From positions 1 through 51,667 of the forward strand of contig CACEKL010000005.1 of the NCBI GenBank assembly GCA_902560025.1: a stretch of DNA of 51,667 nt, written 5' to 3'. This stretch comes from an uncultured Bacteroidota bacterium (GTDB lineage Bacteria; Bacteroidota; Bacteroidia; Flavobacteriales; Flavobacteriaceae). A model generated the notes under the pieces. That model searched no databases. It was given only the letters and a program-made list of their open reading frames with translations, and was not told the origin of the DNA. Both the position numbers and the translations under genes were made by a program. Shown here one piece after another: positions 9,205 through 18,840 of this stretch; position 1 is the stretch's first letter, and every line of letters starts with the position of its first letter.

Positions 9205-10083
9205 CTAATTTAATTTTAGTTGAGCTCCTACTCCAAATACTTCTCTAACCTGTAGTCTAGATATTGCATTATCGTCATATATTAATTGAAAAATTAATTG
9301 TGTAGATAACAGTGGGTTAATATCAAAATCAATTTGAACAAGATAATCAAGGTCAATATTTGAGGCATCTTCTAAATAATTTGAGAAAAGCTTTAGATCT
9401 TGTCTGTAATTAACATTTTCAAAAATTGAGCCTTCGGAATGAAATGTCAAGTTTGCCCCTAATTCATAACGTGATGATTTATTTTTATCAACACCAAAAT
9501 ATTTTTCATTACCGGTTAAGTTCTCAGTAAATTTCTTGTTAACTAAAATTAATCTTGATGCAATTGGAGAATAATTAAGCCATAGCTTTTCACTTTTCTT
9601 CCATAGAAAACCAGATCCTATTTGAAAGTATGCTGGTGATAAAGTTTGAGTTGTTAATTCTCTTATTTCATTGTTCTCAGAGTCCTTTTTGTATTTATAG
9701 CCTTTACCTATTTGCGATGTAAAATTGAAAAATGCAGAGAAAGATAAATTCTTTGAGAACTCTTTACCAATAATTGACTGGATTAATACCCTGTCATCAA
9801 TTTTTCTTGCAAATGGTGCATTTTTAAACTTTGCTAAACCGTATGCTGACTCAAAATTAGTTAACCAGTTCCAACCAAGGTTTGTATATTCCCATTCATA
9901 ATCAAATTTTATAGTTCCGGAAAAATTATTTGTTCCACCTCCAACCCAATCACTAAATCCAGTTTGATTTAATAATACAGCAACATTTCCTTTTGTCGTC
10001 CATAGTGAATCTTTGGGTGTTGATTCTTGTGAATAAAGGTTTACGCTTAAAGCAAGAAAGAAAATGAATAAATTGTTTTTCAT
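9205..10083 (-). CDS. DUF3078 family outer-membrane-type protein
   Basis: A 292-residue protein with a signal peptide (MKNNLFIFFLALSVNLYSQ). Alternating strands rich in aromatic and polar residues (WTTKGNVAVLLNQTGFSDW, GTIKFDYEWEYTNLGWNW, VFGVGAQLKLN at the end) resemble a small beta-barrel ending in a hydrophobic strand. It matches the Bacteroidota family DUF3078, which has no assigned function. It follows the suf genes with a 6-base gap from the DUF59 gene, so it is probably on the same transcript, but a link to Fe-S assembly is not established. Confidence 0.82.
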   Translation of the reverse strand: MKNNLFIFFLALSVNLYSQESTPKDSLWTTKGNVAVLLNQTGFSDWVGGGTNNFSGTIKFDYEWEYTNLGWNWLTNFESAYGLAKFKNAPFARKIDDRVLIQSIIGKEFSKNLSFSAFFNFTSQIGKGYKYKKDSENNEIRELTTQTLSPAYFQIGSGFLWKKSEKLWLNYSPIASRLILVNKKFTENLTGNEKYFGVDKNKSSRYELGANLTFHSEGSIFENVNYRQDLKLFSNYLEDASNIDLDYLVQIDFDINPLLSTQLIFQLIYDDNAISRLQVREVFGVGAQLKLN

Positions 10084-10089
10084 TAATTT

Positions 10090-10416
10090 CTACAAAAATC
10101 CTAGTTCTAGTTTTGCTTCCTCACTCATTAAATCTTTAGTCCAAGGCGGATCAAAGGTGATCTCAACTTCGGCTGTTTTAACCTCATCAATAGACTTAAT
10201 TTTCTCTTCGACTTCTTGGGGCAAAGTTTCTGCAACTGGACAGTTTGGTGTAGTTAAAGTCATTAGGATTTTAACTTCATTGTCTTCGTTTACAAAAACA
10301 TCATAAATTAATCCTAGCTCATAAATATCAACTGGAATTTCAGGATCAAAAATTGATTTCAATTCTTTTACAATTTTTTCGCCTAGATCTTGTGAATTCA
10401 TTTTATTTTTTGACAT
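10090..10416 (-). CDS. DUF59/MIP18-family SUF-associated Fe-S assembly protein
   Basis: A 108-residue protein that is almost entirely a DUF59 (MIP18/PaaD-like) domain. Seen in order are the conserved IFDPEIPVDIYELGLIY segment and the Cys-containing TLTTPNCPVAETLP segment. In Bacteroidota this short form travels with suf operons and is thought to help mature or transfer Fe-S clusters; related proteins are called SufT. It begins 3 bases after sufE. A second ATG five codons in (MNSQDL) could also serve as start. Confidence 0.93.
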   Translation of the reverse strand: MSKNKMNSQDLGEKIVKELKSIFDPEIPVDIYELGLIYDVFVNEDNEVKILMTLTTPNCPVAETLPQEVEEKIKSIDEVKTAEVEITFDPPWTKDLMSEEAKLELGFL

Positions 10417-10419
10417 ATT

Positions 10420-10842
10420 CTACTTTTTAGATTGATATGCTAAGGCATATATTTTGATTTGTTTTATCATAGCTAGTAAACCATTTGCTCTGGTTTGTGA
10501 TAGATGAGTATTTAATCCAATTTTTTCAATAAAATCAATTTTTGCTTCTAAAATATCTTCTGGTCTATGACCGGAGAAGACCCTAATTAAAATAGATATA
10601 ATTCCTTTTGATATAATAGCGTCACTATCAGCTTCAAATATAACTATGTTATTCTTAAACGATGAATTTAACCAAACTTTACTTTGACATCCTTTAATTA
10701 GATTTGAATCTATTCTTGACTTGTTATCAAAATTGGGAAGATTTTTTCCTAAATCAATTAAGTATTGATATTTTTCGGACCAATCCTCAAAAAAATCAAA
10801 TTCATCAATAATTTCATTTTGTATCTGCTGTATTGTTTGCAC
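10420..10842 (-). CDS. sufE: cysteine desulfuration protein SufE
   Basis: A 140-residue sulfur acceptor that takes persulfide sulfur from SufS and passes it to the SufBCD scaffold. The active-site Cys lies in IKGCQSKVWL, and the C-terminal region NTHLSQTRANGLLAMI is typical. The reading frame begins with GTG at 10842; the nearby ATG at 10844 is in a different frame. It sits 16 bases after sufS in the same operon. Confidence 0.96.
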   Translation of the reverse strand: MQTIQQIQNEIIDEFDFFEDWSEKYQYLIDLGKNLPNFDNKSRIDSNLIKGCQSKVWLNSSFKNNIVIFEADSDAIISKGIISILIRVFSGHRPEDILEAKIDFIEKIGLNTHLSQTRANGLLAMIKQIKIYALAYQSKK

Positions 10843-10858
10843 ATTTAAAATTAATGAA

Positions 10859-12073
10859 TTATCCCAACATTTTAGATGCTTTTATTAAAGCGTCGATGAA
10901 TAAATCAATTTCGCTTTTTGTATTATAAAAAGAGAAAGATGCTCGAACAGTACCTGGTATTTTGTAGAAATCCATTATAGGCTGAGTACAATGCTGGCCT
11001 GTTCTTACAGCGATTCCAAACTGATCAAGAATTGAACCAATATCAGATGGATGATGATCACCAATGTTAAATGATATGACAGATATTTTTTGATTGTTAT
11101 CACCATAGATTTTTATACCATCAATTTTTTTTAGATTTTCGGTTGCATAATCTAGAAGTTCTTTTTCATGGTTTTCGATATTATCAAATCCTATTGAATT
11201 CATATAATCAAGTGCAACTCCAAAAGCTATTACTCCTGCTATATTAGGTGTTCCTGCTTCAAATTTATGAGGTAGATCAGCATATTCAGTTTTTTCAAAA
11301 GTTACATTTGAAATCATTTCACCTCCACCTTGATAAGCAGGAAGTGAGTTTAAAAGTTCTGATTTTCCATATAGAAAGCCAACGCCAGTAGGACCGCATA
11401 ATTTATGTGCTGAAGCAACGTAATAGTCCACATTTAATTCATTGAGATTGATTTTTAAATGTGCTGCACCTTGAGCTCCATCAATTAATACTTGTGAATT
11501 GTTCTTATGAGCTAACTCAATTATAAGTTCTATTGGATTTATAGTCCCAAGGGTATTAGATACATGATTAACAAAAACAAATTTAACTTTTGGGTTAAGC
11601 ATTGATTTATATTCATCAATATCTAAAGTTCCATCATCTTTAATTGGAATAACTTTCATTGTCGCACCAGTTTTCTCACAAAGCATCTGCCAGGGAACTA
11701 TGTTTGAGTGATGCTCCATTGCAGAGATAATTATTTCGTCGTCTTGTGTCAAAATACTTTGTAAACCAGAGGAAACAATATTAATTCCATGTGTTGTTCC
11801 AGAGGTAAAAATTATTTCATGATTTTCAGAGACTCCAAAATGCTTTCGAACTTTTGTTCTTGATTCTTCATACTGGCTTGTAGCATCAGCACTAAGTGAA
11901 TGAAGGCCTCTATGAATATTTGAATTGAATTTTTTATAGTAATCCGAAATCGCATCTATGACTTGTATTGGAGTTTGAGAAGTTGCAGCATTATCGAAAT
12001 ATACAAGATCAGTATTATTTACTTTTCGATCTAGTATGGGAAAATCTTTTCTTATTTTGTATACATCAAACAT
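10859..12073 (-). CDS. sufS: cysteine desulfurase SufS
   Basis: A 404-residue class V aminotransferase-fold enzyme that removes sulfur from cysteine. The PLP Lys is in YYVASAHKLCGPTGVGF, the sulfur-accepting Cys in RTGQHCTQPIM, and the PLP His in SAMEHHSNIVPW. The short loop around the active Cys marks the group II (SufS) type, which needs SufE as partner; sufE is next door. Its ATG directly follows the sufD stop codon with no gap. Confidence 0.98.
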   Translation of the reverse strand: MFDVYKIRKDFPILDRKVNNTDLVYFDNAATSQTPIQVIDAISDYYKKFNSNIHRGLHSLSADATSQYEESRTKVRKHFGVSENHEIIFTSGTTHGINIVSSGLQSILTQDDEIIISAMEHHSNIVPWQMLCEKTGATMKVIPIKDDGTLDIDEYKSMLNPKVKFVFVNHVSNTLGTINPIELIIELAHKNNSQVLIDGAQGAAHLKINLNELNVDYYVASAHKLCGPTGVGFLYGKSELLNSLPAYQGGGEMISNVTFEKTEYADLPHKFEAGTPNIAGVIAFGVALDYMNSIGFDNIENHEKELLDYATENLKKIDGIKIYGDNNQKISVISFNIGDHHPSDIGSILDQFGIAVRTGQHCTQPIMDFYKIPGTVRASFSFYNTKSEIDLFIDALIKASKMLG

Positions 12074-13390
12074 TTATAAGTCAAAACCAAGATTTACTCC
12101 TAGTTTATTGGCAATTAGTGAATTTATTCTTCTTTTTAAATTAGGAATGTTAACACTTTCTAATACATTATTTGCAAAGGCATAGGTAAGAAGTGCTTTA
12201 GCCTCTTTTTCTGGGATTCCTCTTGTTTTCAAATAGAAAAGTGCTTCCTTATCAAGTTGTCCTACTGTACAACCATGGGAACATTTTACATCATCGGCAA
12301 AAATTTCAAGTTGAGGTTTAGTATTAACTTTAGATTTGTTATCAATCAAAATATTGTTATTCTGCTGAAAAGCATTAGTTTTTTGCGCAATTTTATCTAC
12401 AATAATTTTGCCGTTAAATACACCTACTGATCTATCTGCAAAAATTCCTTTATAATCCTGATGACTCTCACAGTTAGGTTGGGCATGATTTACAAGTGTA
12501 TTATGATCAACATGCTGATTTGCCTCTAAAATTGTAATGCCTTTTAAGGTAGATTGAATATTTTCACCTTTGTGATAAAAATTAAGATTATTTCTTGTTA
12601 GTTTACCGCCAAAAGAAAATGTGTGAACACTAACATTACTGTCTCTTTCCTGACTTATAAATGTATTATCAATTAGGCTTGATGTATTTAAATCATTTTG
12701 AATTTTGTAATAGTCTACAAAAGCATTTTTTTCAGCGTAAATTTCAGTTAGACTGTTAGTAACAACTGAGTGGTCTTTGAGACTTTGATGTCTTTCAATT
12801 ACTTCAATTTTAGATCCTTTATCAGCAATTATTAGATTTCTAGGTTGTAGCCAAATTGAATTTTGGTTTCCTGTTGAAAAATGCATTATTTGAACTGGAT
12901 CTTCAGGGCAGATACCTTCAGGAATATAGATGTACGCACCTTCTTTTGTATAAGATGTGTTTAATGATGCTAAACTTTCAGAACTTGGAACTACTTTATT
13001 AAAATATTTCTTAATCCTTTTCTTGTACTTGTCTTTGGACAATGCAGCTGAAAGAACACATATGTCCTTACCATCATGAGTAGTTTTTGAAAGGAATGGA
13101 CTGTAAACCCCATCTATAAATACAATTTTAAATGAGTCAATATCATTAAGCAGATATTTTTTTACATCTTTTAATTCAACATTGGTTTCAGATTTTGCAT
13201 ATAGACTGTAGTCTTTTTGAACTAAAGATTTTAATGATGTATATTTCCAAGATTCATCTTTTTTTGATGGAAAACCTAACTCTTCAAATCTCTTTAGTGC
13301 GACCTTTCTTTCCTTGTGAATTGGATTTAACAAATCAACATCTTGTTCAAAAGCAATAAAAGAATCCAATAATTTTTCTTGAAAGTTCAT
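12074..13390 (-). CDS. sufD: Fe-S cluster assembly scaffold protein SufD
   Basis: About 438 residues, part of the SufBC2D scaffold on which Fe-S clusters are built. The C-terminal beta-helix is visible (QDYKGIFADRSVGVFNGKI, ADDVKCSHGCTVGQLDKEALFYLKTRGI). I prefer the ATG at 13390 (MNFQEKLLDSF), two bases beyond the sufC stop, to the ATG at 13405, which overlaps sufC by 14 bases and adds only MQSHN. The upstream ATG cannot be excluded. It lies between sufC and sufS in the usual order. Confidence 0.96.
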   Translation of the reverse strand: MNFQEKLLDSFIAFEQDVDLLNPIHKERKVALKRFEELGFPSKKDESWKYTSLKSLVQKDYSLYAKSETNVELKDVKKYLLNDIDSFKIVFIDGVYSPFLSKTTHDGKDICVLSAALSKDKYKKRIKKYFNKVVPSSESLASLNTSYTKEGAYIYIPEGICPEDPVQIMHFSTGNQNSIWLQPRNLIIADKGSKIEVIERHQSLKDHSVVTNSLTEIYAEKNAFVDYYKIQNDLNTSSLIDNTFISQERDSNVSVHTFSFGGKLTRNNLNFYHKGENIQSTLKGITILEANQHVDHNTLVNHAQPNCESHQDYKGIFADRSVGVFNGKIIVDKIAQKTNAFQQNNNILIDNKSKVNTKPQLEIFADDVKCSHGCTVGQLDKEALFYLKTRGIPEKEAKALLTYAFANNVLESVNIPNLKRRINSLIANKLGVNLGFDL

Positions 13391-13391
13391 A

Positions 13392-14141
13392 TTATGACTT
13401 TGCATTTTTTAACCAATCGTAACCTATTTCTTCAATTTTTTTTGCTAGGTCTTTATCTCCGGACTTAACCACTTTACCATCCATTACTATATGGACATAA
13501 TCTGGGACAATATAGTCAAGTAGCCTTTGGTAATGAGTAATCACTAAGACAGAATTATTATCATTACTGCACTTAATAACTCCATTTGCAACTATCTTTA
13601 GTGCATCAATATCTAAACCGGAATCAGTTTCATCAAGAACAGCTAATTCAGGTTCCATCATTGCCATTTGAAAAATTTCATTTCTTTTCTTTTCACCTCC
13701 AGAGAAACCTTCATTCAGAGATCTTGATAAAAAATTCGAATCTATTTCTAGTAAGGCTGCTTTTTCTCTTATCTTTTTAAGCATTTCACTAGAAGGCATT
13801 TCGTCTAAACCTTTTGATTTCCTAGATTCATTTATAGCAGTCTTAATAAAATTAGTTACTGTTACTCCTGGAATCTCTACAGGATATTGAAATGACATAA
13901 ATACTCCTTCATGTGCTCTCTCCTCCGGACTAAATTCATTAATTTCTTGATCTTTAAAGAAGATATTTCCTTTTGTGATTTCATAATCTTCATGACCTGA
14001 GATAACATTTGCAAGTGTACTTTTACCTGAACCATTGGGACCCATAATTGCATGAATTTCACCCTTATTTATTTTCAGGTTTATTCCCTTTAAAATTGAT
14101 CTACCTTCTATTTTACAATGTAAATTATTTATTTCTAACAT
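13392..14141 (-). CDS. sufC: Fe-S cluster assembly ATPase SufC
   Basis: A 249-residue ABC-type ATPase that drives shape changes in the SufBC2D scaffold. The Walker A motif is GPNGSGKST, the signature is GFSGGEKKRNEI, Walker B is LAVLDETDSGLD, and the switch His is in VLVITHYQRLL. The gene starts 9 bases after sufB. Length and motifs are standard. Confidence 0.98.
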   Translation of the reverse strand: MLEINNLHCKIEGRSILKGINLKINKGEIHAIMGPNGSGKSTLANVISGHEDYEITKGNIFFKDQEINEFSPEERAHEGVFMSFQYPVEIPGVTVTNFIKTAINESRKSKGLDEMPSSEMLKKIREKAALLEIDSNFLSRSLNEGFSGGEKKRNEIFQMAMMEPELAVLDETDSGLDIDALKIVANGVIKCSNDNNSVLVITHYQRLLDYIVPDYVHIVMDGKVVKSGDKDLAKKIEEIGYDWLKNAKS

Positions 14142-14150
14142 ATCTTAATT

Positions 14151-15596
14151 TTATCCAACTGATCCCTCAAGAGAGATTTCCAATAATTTTTGTGCTTCAA
14201 CAGCAAATTCCATAGGTAATTTATTTAGAACCTCTTTACTAAAGCCGTTAACTATTAGTGCAATAGCTTTTTCTGTGTCAATACCCCTTTGATTACAATA
14301 AAATATTTGGTCCTCACCAATTTTACTAGTTGTAGCTTCATGCTCAATTTGGGCAGTTTTATTTTGAACTTCAATGTATGGGAATGTGTGAGCTCCACAT
14401 TTATTTCCCATTAATAATGAATCACACTGAGAGAAGTTTCGTGCATTTTTAGCAAGAGGTGAAATTTGTACGAGTCCTCGATAACTGTTCTGAGATTTTC
14501 CAGCTGAGATACCTTTAGAAATAATAGTACTTTTGGTGTTCTTCCCTATGTGTATCATTTTAGTTCCTGTATCTGCTTGTTGAAAATTGTTTGTAACAGC
14601 AATAGAGTAAAATTCACCAATGGAATTATTACCTTTTAAAATACAAGATGGATATTTCCATGTAACAGCAGAACCAGTTTCAACCTGAGTCCATGATATC
14701 TTTGACCTTTCGTGACATATCCCTCTTTTTGTAACAAAATTATAGACTCCTCCTTTTCCTTTTTTGTCTCCAGGAAACCAATTTTGAACAGTTGAATATT
14801 TAATCTCTGCATCATCTAGAGCAATTAACTCAACAACAGCAGCATGAAGTTGATTTTCATCTCTTGAAGGAGCAGTACAGCCTTCAAGATAACTAACGTA
14901 GCTTGATTTATCAGCTATTACTAGTGTTCTCTCAAATTGTCCAGTACCTGCTTGATTTATTCTAAAGTAAGTTGATAATTCCATTGGGCATTTAACACCC
15001 TTAGGAATGTAACAAAAAGAGCCATCAGAGAAAACCGCAGAATTCAATGCAGCGTAATAATTATCTTTTTTTGGAACCACTGTTCCAATATATTTTCTTA
15101 CTAATTCAGGGTGGTTTTGAATAGCTTCAGATATTGAGCAGAATATAATTCCTTTCTCTTCAAGTGTATCCTTGAAAGTTGTAGCTACCGAAACAGAATC
15201 AACAACAACGTCCATCGCAACACCGCTAAGTCTTTTTTGTTCGTCAATAGATATTCCTAGTTTATCGAATGTCTTTAAAAGCTCTGGATCAACTTCGTCA
15301 AGTGATTTTAAATCTGGTTTCTTTTTTGGTGCTGAGTAATATGAAATATCTTGGAAGTTAGGTTTTGCATACTTTAGATTTGACCAATTGGGTTCTTCCA
15401 TAGATTTCCATGTAGAGTATGCATCCAATCTCCAATCAGTCATCCATTTTGGCTCATTTTTTTTCTTTGAAATTGCTTTAACAATTTCTTCATTTAAACC
15501 AACAGGGAATGTCTCAGAGTCTATCTCTGTATAAAAACCATATTCATACTCTTTGGTTTCAAGCTGTTTTTTTAATTCTTCTTCAGTATATGCCAT
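14151..15596 (-). CDS. sufB: Fe-S cluster assembly scaffold protein SufB
   Basis: A 481-residue scaffold subunit, first gene of the suf operon. Family segments include [48 protein letters not shown] with the sulfur-accepting Cys, and the C-terminal [18 protein letters not shown] with the conserved Glu and His. A likely -7 promoter element lies 27 bases upstream. No IscA/SufA-type carrier and no Rrf2 or SufR-type regulator accompanies the operon in this window. Confidence 0.98.
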   Translation of the reverse strand: MAYTEEELKKQLETKEYEYGFYTEIDSETFPVGLNEEIVKAISKKKNEPKWMTDWRLDAYSTWKSMEEPNWSNLKYAKPNFQDISYYSAPKKKPDLKSLDEVDPELLKTFDKLGISIDEQKRLSGVAMDVVVDSVSVATTFKDTLEEKGIIFCSISEAIQNHPELVRKYIGTVVPKKDNYYAALNSAVFSDGSFCYIPKGVKCPMELSTYFRINQAGTGQFERTLVIADKSSYVSYLEGCTAPSRDENQLHAAVVELIALDDAEIKYSTVQNWFPGDKKGKGGVYNFVTKRGICHERSKISWTQVETGSAVTWKYPSCILKGNNSIGEFYSIAVTNNFQQADTGTKMIHIGKNTKSTIISKGISAGKSQNSYRGLVQISPLAKNARNFSQCDSLLMGNKCGAHTFPYIEVQNKTAQIEHEATTSKIGEDQIFYCNQRGIDTEKAIALIVNGFSKEVLNKLPMEFAVEAQKLLEISLEGSVG

Positions 15597-15622
15597 AAAA
15601 AAAAATCCTTGATAACTTTTGG

Positions 15623-15630
15623 CAAATATA
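15623..15630 (-). promoter_or_regulatory. -7 promoter element of the suf operon
   Basis: The minus strand reads TATATTTG, a match to the Bacteroidota -7 consensus TAnnTTTG, 26 bases before the sufB ATG. I see no convincing TTTG at the -33 position. Location in the divergent sufB/thiL gap supports it. Confidence 0.55.
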
Positions 15631-15734
15631 CAATTAAATCAGGGTTTATGGAATATTTCTAAGTGTTAATAAATCCATAATTATGTTATGATTTATAAAT
15701 AAAATAAATGGTTCAATTAAGTTAATTTTGAACA

Positions 15735-16787
15735 ATGGATAATTCAGAAAAAGATATTTCAAGTAATCTTAAAAATATTAGTGAAAAAGAACTAATTAAA
15801 AGAATAACAAAATCTTTTAAGAAAAAAAATAGTTCTACAAAAGTCGATATTGGTGATGATGCAGCAATTTTAAGTTTTGATAAAACCAACCTAGCTATAT
15901 CTCAAGATATTTTGGTTGAGGGTGTTCATTTTGATTTATCTTATGTTCCTTTAAAACATCTTGGGTACAAAAGTGTTGTAGTAAATATCTCTGATGTAAT
16001 TTCGATGAGTGTAAAACCCTCACAGGTATTAGTTTCGATTGCTGTATCAAATAGATTTAAAATTGAAGCCTTAGAGGAGCTCTACGAAGGAATTAAACTT
16101 GCATGTTCATTTTATGGAGTTGACTTAATTGGTGGTGACACAACTTCTTCTAATAAAGGACTGATGATATCAGTCACATGTATTGGAAGTACAGAAAGTA
16201 ATAAGTTTACATTGAGAAGAGGGTCAAAGGAAGAGGATTTGCTTGTAGTTTCAGGTGACCTCGGATCTGCATATATGGGTCTTCAAGTACTTGAAAGAGA
16301 GAAAAAAGTTTTTGAGGTTAATCCTAAATCTCAACCAGATCTCTCTAACTATAGTTATTGTATTGAAAGACAACTAAAGCCAGAGGCAAGAGTAGATATT
16401 ATTAATCACTTAAAAGAACTAAATATAAATCCCACCTCAATGATAGATATTAGTGATGGTCTTTCGTCAGAAATTAATCATCTTTCAGACAATTCAGGAT
16501 TATCTTTTCATATTTATGAAGATAAATTACCTATTTCAGAGGAAACCAAAAAAGTATGTAAAGAGTTTCAGATTAGCCCTACAATTGCGGCTCTAAATGG
16601 TGGAGAAGATTATGAATTATTATTTACCGTTCCTAAAAGATTTAAAAAGAAAATTGAAAGCTCTGATTACTTAACAATTATCGGTTCAAGTTTAAATAAG
16701 AAAAATGATAATTGTATGATCACAAGTTTGGGTCAAAAAATAAATCTTAGTAACTCAGGTTGGGATTCATTTAGAGAAGATAATTAA
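15735..16787 (+). CDS. thiL: thiamine-monophosphate kinase
   Basis: A 350-residue enzyme of the PurM/ThiL fold that phosphorylates thiamine monophosphate to the cofactor TPP. Motifs in order are VDIGDDAAIL, DLIGGDTTSS, DISDGLSSEINHLS and LNGGEDYELLFTV, which carry the metal- and ATP-binding Asp residues. The protein is slightly long for ThiL because of an N-terminal extension (about 17 residues before KELIKRI), common in Bacteroidota. It is divergent from sufB and its last 4 bases overlap the convergent ZIP gene. It would complete a thiamine-salvage route with the riboswitch locus at 35.5-38.9 kb. Confidence 0.97.
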   Translation: MDNSEKDISSNLKNISEKELIKRITKSFKKKNSSTKVDIGDDAAILSFDKTNLAISQDILVEGVHFDLSYVPLKHLGYKSVVVNISDVISMSVKPSQVLVSIAVSNRFKIEALEELYEGIKLACSFYGVDLIGGDTTSSNKGLMISVTCIGSTESNKFTLRRGSKEEDLLVVSGDLGSAYMGLQVLEREKKVFEVNPKSQPDLSNYSYCIERQLKPEARVDIINHLKELNINPTSMIDISDGLSSEINHLSDNSGLSFHIYEDKLPISEETKKVCKEFQISPTIAALNGGEDYELLFTVPKRFKKKIESSDYLTIIGSSLNKKNDNCMITSLGQKINLSNSGWDSFREDN

Positions 16788-17605
16788 CCAAGTGCTACAT
16801 CTAGCATCATCATAATTATAAATCCACCTATAAAACCTAAGGTTGCTATATCTGTATATTTATCAAGCTGAGTTTCTGGTATTACCTCTTCTACTACAAC
16901 AAATATCATAGCTCCCGCAGCAAAAGCCAACGCGTAAGGTAAAATGGGTGTAAAGAAAGTAACTGCAAGCGCACCAATAACAGCAGCTATTGGCTCTACG
17001 ATAGCAGAAAGCTGACCATACCAAAAGCTTTTAAATCTGCTTATACCGGACCTTCTTAGTGGCATTGCTACTGCTATTCCTTCTGGAAAGTTTTGGAGTC
17101 CAATTCCAAAAGCAAGTACAACGGCACCTGCAACAGATGCCTCAGGGATTCCTGCTGCAACTCCACCAAATAAAACACCTACAGCAAGACCTTCTGGAAT
17201 ATTATGTAATGTAATTGCTAAAGTTAGAAGAGTTGTTCTTCTCCATGGAGTTTTTATACCCTCTGCGTCCTCTTCTTTGAAATTTATATGTAAATGAGGT
17301 AAAACTTTATCGATGGTAAATATGAATAACGCTCCTAAACCAAATCCAATTGCGGATGGCATAACCTTTGCAAAACCTTCACCGGCACTCATTTCAATTG
17401 CAGGAGACAAGAGACTCCAAAAACTAGCTGCAACCATTACACCACCAGTAAAACCAAGCATACCATCTAAAGCCATTCTACTCATAGACTTAAAGAGGAA
17501 TACAGAAGAGGCTCCAAGTGCTGTCACACCCCAAGTAAATAAGGTTGCGTATAATGCCCCCAATACAGGGTCCAGGTTTGAGAAATATTCAATAATTTGA
17601 TCCAT
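16784..17605 (-). CDS. ZIP-family divalent metal transporter
   Basis: A 273-residue inner-membrane protein with about eight hydrophobic segments. The two metal-site signatures of the ZIP family are present: LHNIPEGLAVGVLFGG in TM4 and LQNFPEGIAVAMPLRRSG in TM5, both with the HN/QN-x-PEG pattern. A short His/acid-rich loop (LPHLHINFKEEDAEG) precedes TM4. It belongs to the ZupT/GufA-like branch that imports zinc and other divalent cations. It is a single gene with its own likely promoter; no Zur-type site was recognised. Confidence 0.94.
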   Translation of the reverse strand: MDQIIEYFSNLDPVLGALYATLFTWGVTALGASSVFLFKSMSRMALDGMLGFTGGVMVAASFWSLLSPAIEMSAGEGFAKVMPSAIGFGLGALFIFTIDKVLPHLHINFKEEDAEGIKTPWRRTTLLTLAITLHNIPEGLAVGVLFGGVAAGIPEASVAGAVVLAFGIGLQNFPEGIAVAMPLRRSGISRFKSFWYGQLSAIVEPIAAVIGALAVTFFTPILPYALAFAAGAMIFVVVEEVIPETQLDKYTDIATLGFIGGFIIMMMLDVALG

Positions 17606-17634
17606 ATTTGTATATTGTCTACTCTATTTATCCG

Positions 17635-17642
17635 CAAAAGTA
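17635..17642 (-). promoter_or_regulatory. -7 promoter element of the ZIP transporter gene
   Basis: The minus strand reads TACTTTTG, matching TAnnTTTG, 29 bases before the ATG. A TTGG lies 19 bases further upstream at the -33 distance, a partial match. Confidence 0.5.
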
Positions 17643-17664
17643 AATATAACAACTACCATTACCA

Positions 17665-18840
17665 ATGAAAATTGATGAAAAATATGACTATATAATTTGT
17701 GGAGGTGGAGCTACAGGTCTCCTTCTTTCTCATTCATTAATTTCAGATAGTTTTTTCGATAATAAAAAAGTTTTAGTTATTGAAAAAGAAATTAAAATTG
17801 AGAATGATAGGACATTTAGTTTTTGGGATAATCAAAAAAACATTCTAGATAAAATAGTTTTCAAATCATGGGGCAAGGCTGAATTTAAAGACATGGAGTT
17901 TAGTAGCTCATTTAGTCTTAAACCATATAAATATAAAATGGTTAGATCTGATAAATTCTATTCATTTATGAAAAGAAAGATTGAAAAAGCTTCCAATTTT
18001 ACTTATTTAAATGCAAGTGTTGAGAATATTATTAAGGAATCTGGCATAAACCATATTGAAACAGATAAAGGAAATTTTCAATGTTCAATTGCTTTTTCAA
18101 GTATTTATAATCCTGAAGAATTTGAATTCAAGAAATACCCACTTATTAAGCAGCACTTTCTTGGATGGACCATTGAAACCCATGAAGATTTTTTTGATGA
18201 AGATAAAATAAGATTTATGGATTTTAGTATTGACCAGCACCAAGAAATTAGGTTTATGTATGTATTACCGTTTTCTAAAAAAAGTGCTCTATTCGAGTAT
18301 ACTTTTTTTGGTGGTGAAGTCATGAAGAATTCAGATTATGAAAAAGAGATAAAAAAGTATCTTGATAGAGAGGGTATTAAAAAATATAAAATAACGGAAA
18401 GAGAAAAGGGAGTAATTCCTATGACTTGTTATCCTTTTTTTAATGCAAATACAGATAGTTTTATCAGAATTGGAACTTCTGGTGGTTGGACAAAACCAAG
18501 CACTGGATATACTATTAAAAACTCAATTGAAAAAATTGATATGATTCTTAAATATATTAAAGAAGATAAGCCGTTATCAAAACTAAGATTTAAGAATAGA
18601 TTTTGGTATTATGATGTTTTATTTTTAGATGTTCTAGTTGATTCAAAAGGAAAAGGAAGTCGGGTTTTTTCTGATCTATTTAGAAATAATGACCCGCTAT
18701 TACTTTTTAAATTTCTTGGTGAGAAAACAAATATTTTTGAAGAGATTAGAATTTTTGTATCAGTAAATATTATGACTTTTGTAAAGTCTCTGATAAAAAG
18801 GGTTAAATCTGTCTATCTAAAAGATTTCTTGAAAAATTAA
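17665..18840 (+). CDS. crtY: lycopene cyclase (CrtY type)
   Basis: A 391-residue flavoprotein of the lycopene cyclase family, converting lycopene to beta-carotene. The N-terminal dinucleotide-binding motif is [18 protein letters not shown]. Further family segments are [11 protein letters not shown], the pair [28 protein letters not shown] and [16 protein letters not shown]. No crtB, crtI or crtZ is nearby; only a prenyl diphosphate synthase follows, convergently, with a 38-base 3' overlap. Beta-carotene could serve a xanthophyll pigment or retinal for a rhodopsin; neither can be confirmed here. Confidence 0.95.
   Translation: MKIDEKYDYIICGGGATGLLLSHSLISDSFFDNKKVLVIEKEIKIENDRTFSFWDNQKNILDKIVFKSWGKAEFKDMEFSSSFSLKPYKYKMVRSDKFYSFMKRKIEKASNFTYLNASVENIIKESGINHIETDKGNFQCSIAFSSIYNPEEFEFKKYPLIKQHFLGWTIETHEDFFDEDKIRFMDFSIDQHQEIRFMYVLPFSKKSALFEYTFFGGEVMKNSDYEKEIKKYLDREGIKKYKITEREKGVIPMTCYPFFNANTDSFIRIGTSGGWTKPSTGYTIKNSIEKIDMILKYIKEDKPLSKLRFKNRFWYYDVLFLDVLVDSKGKGSRVFSDLFRNNDPLLLFKFLGEKTNIFEEIRIFVSVNIMTFVKSLIKRVKSVYLKDFLKN

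Noticed and set aside
17313..17600. 95-codon open frame opposite the ZIP transporter gene
   Set aside because: It is antisense to conserved ZIP sequence and its translation has no family features.
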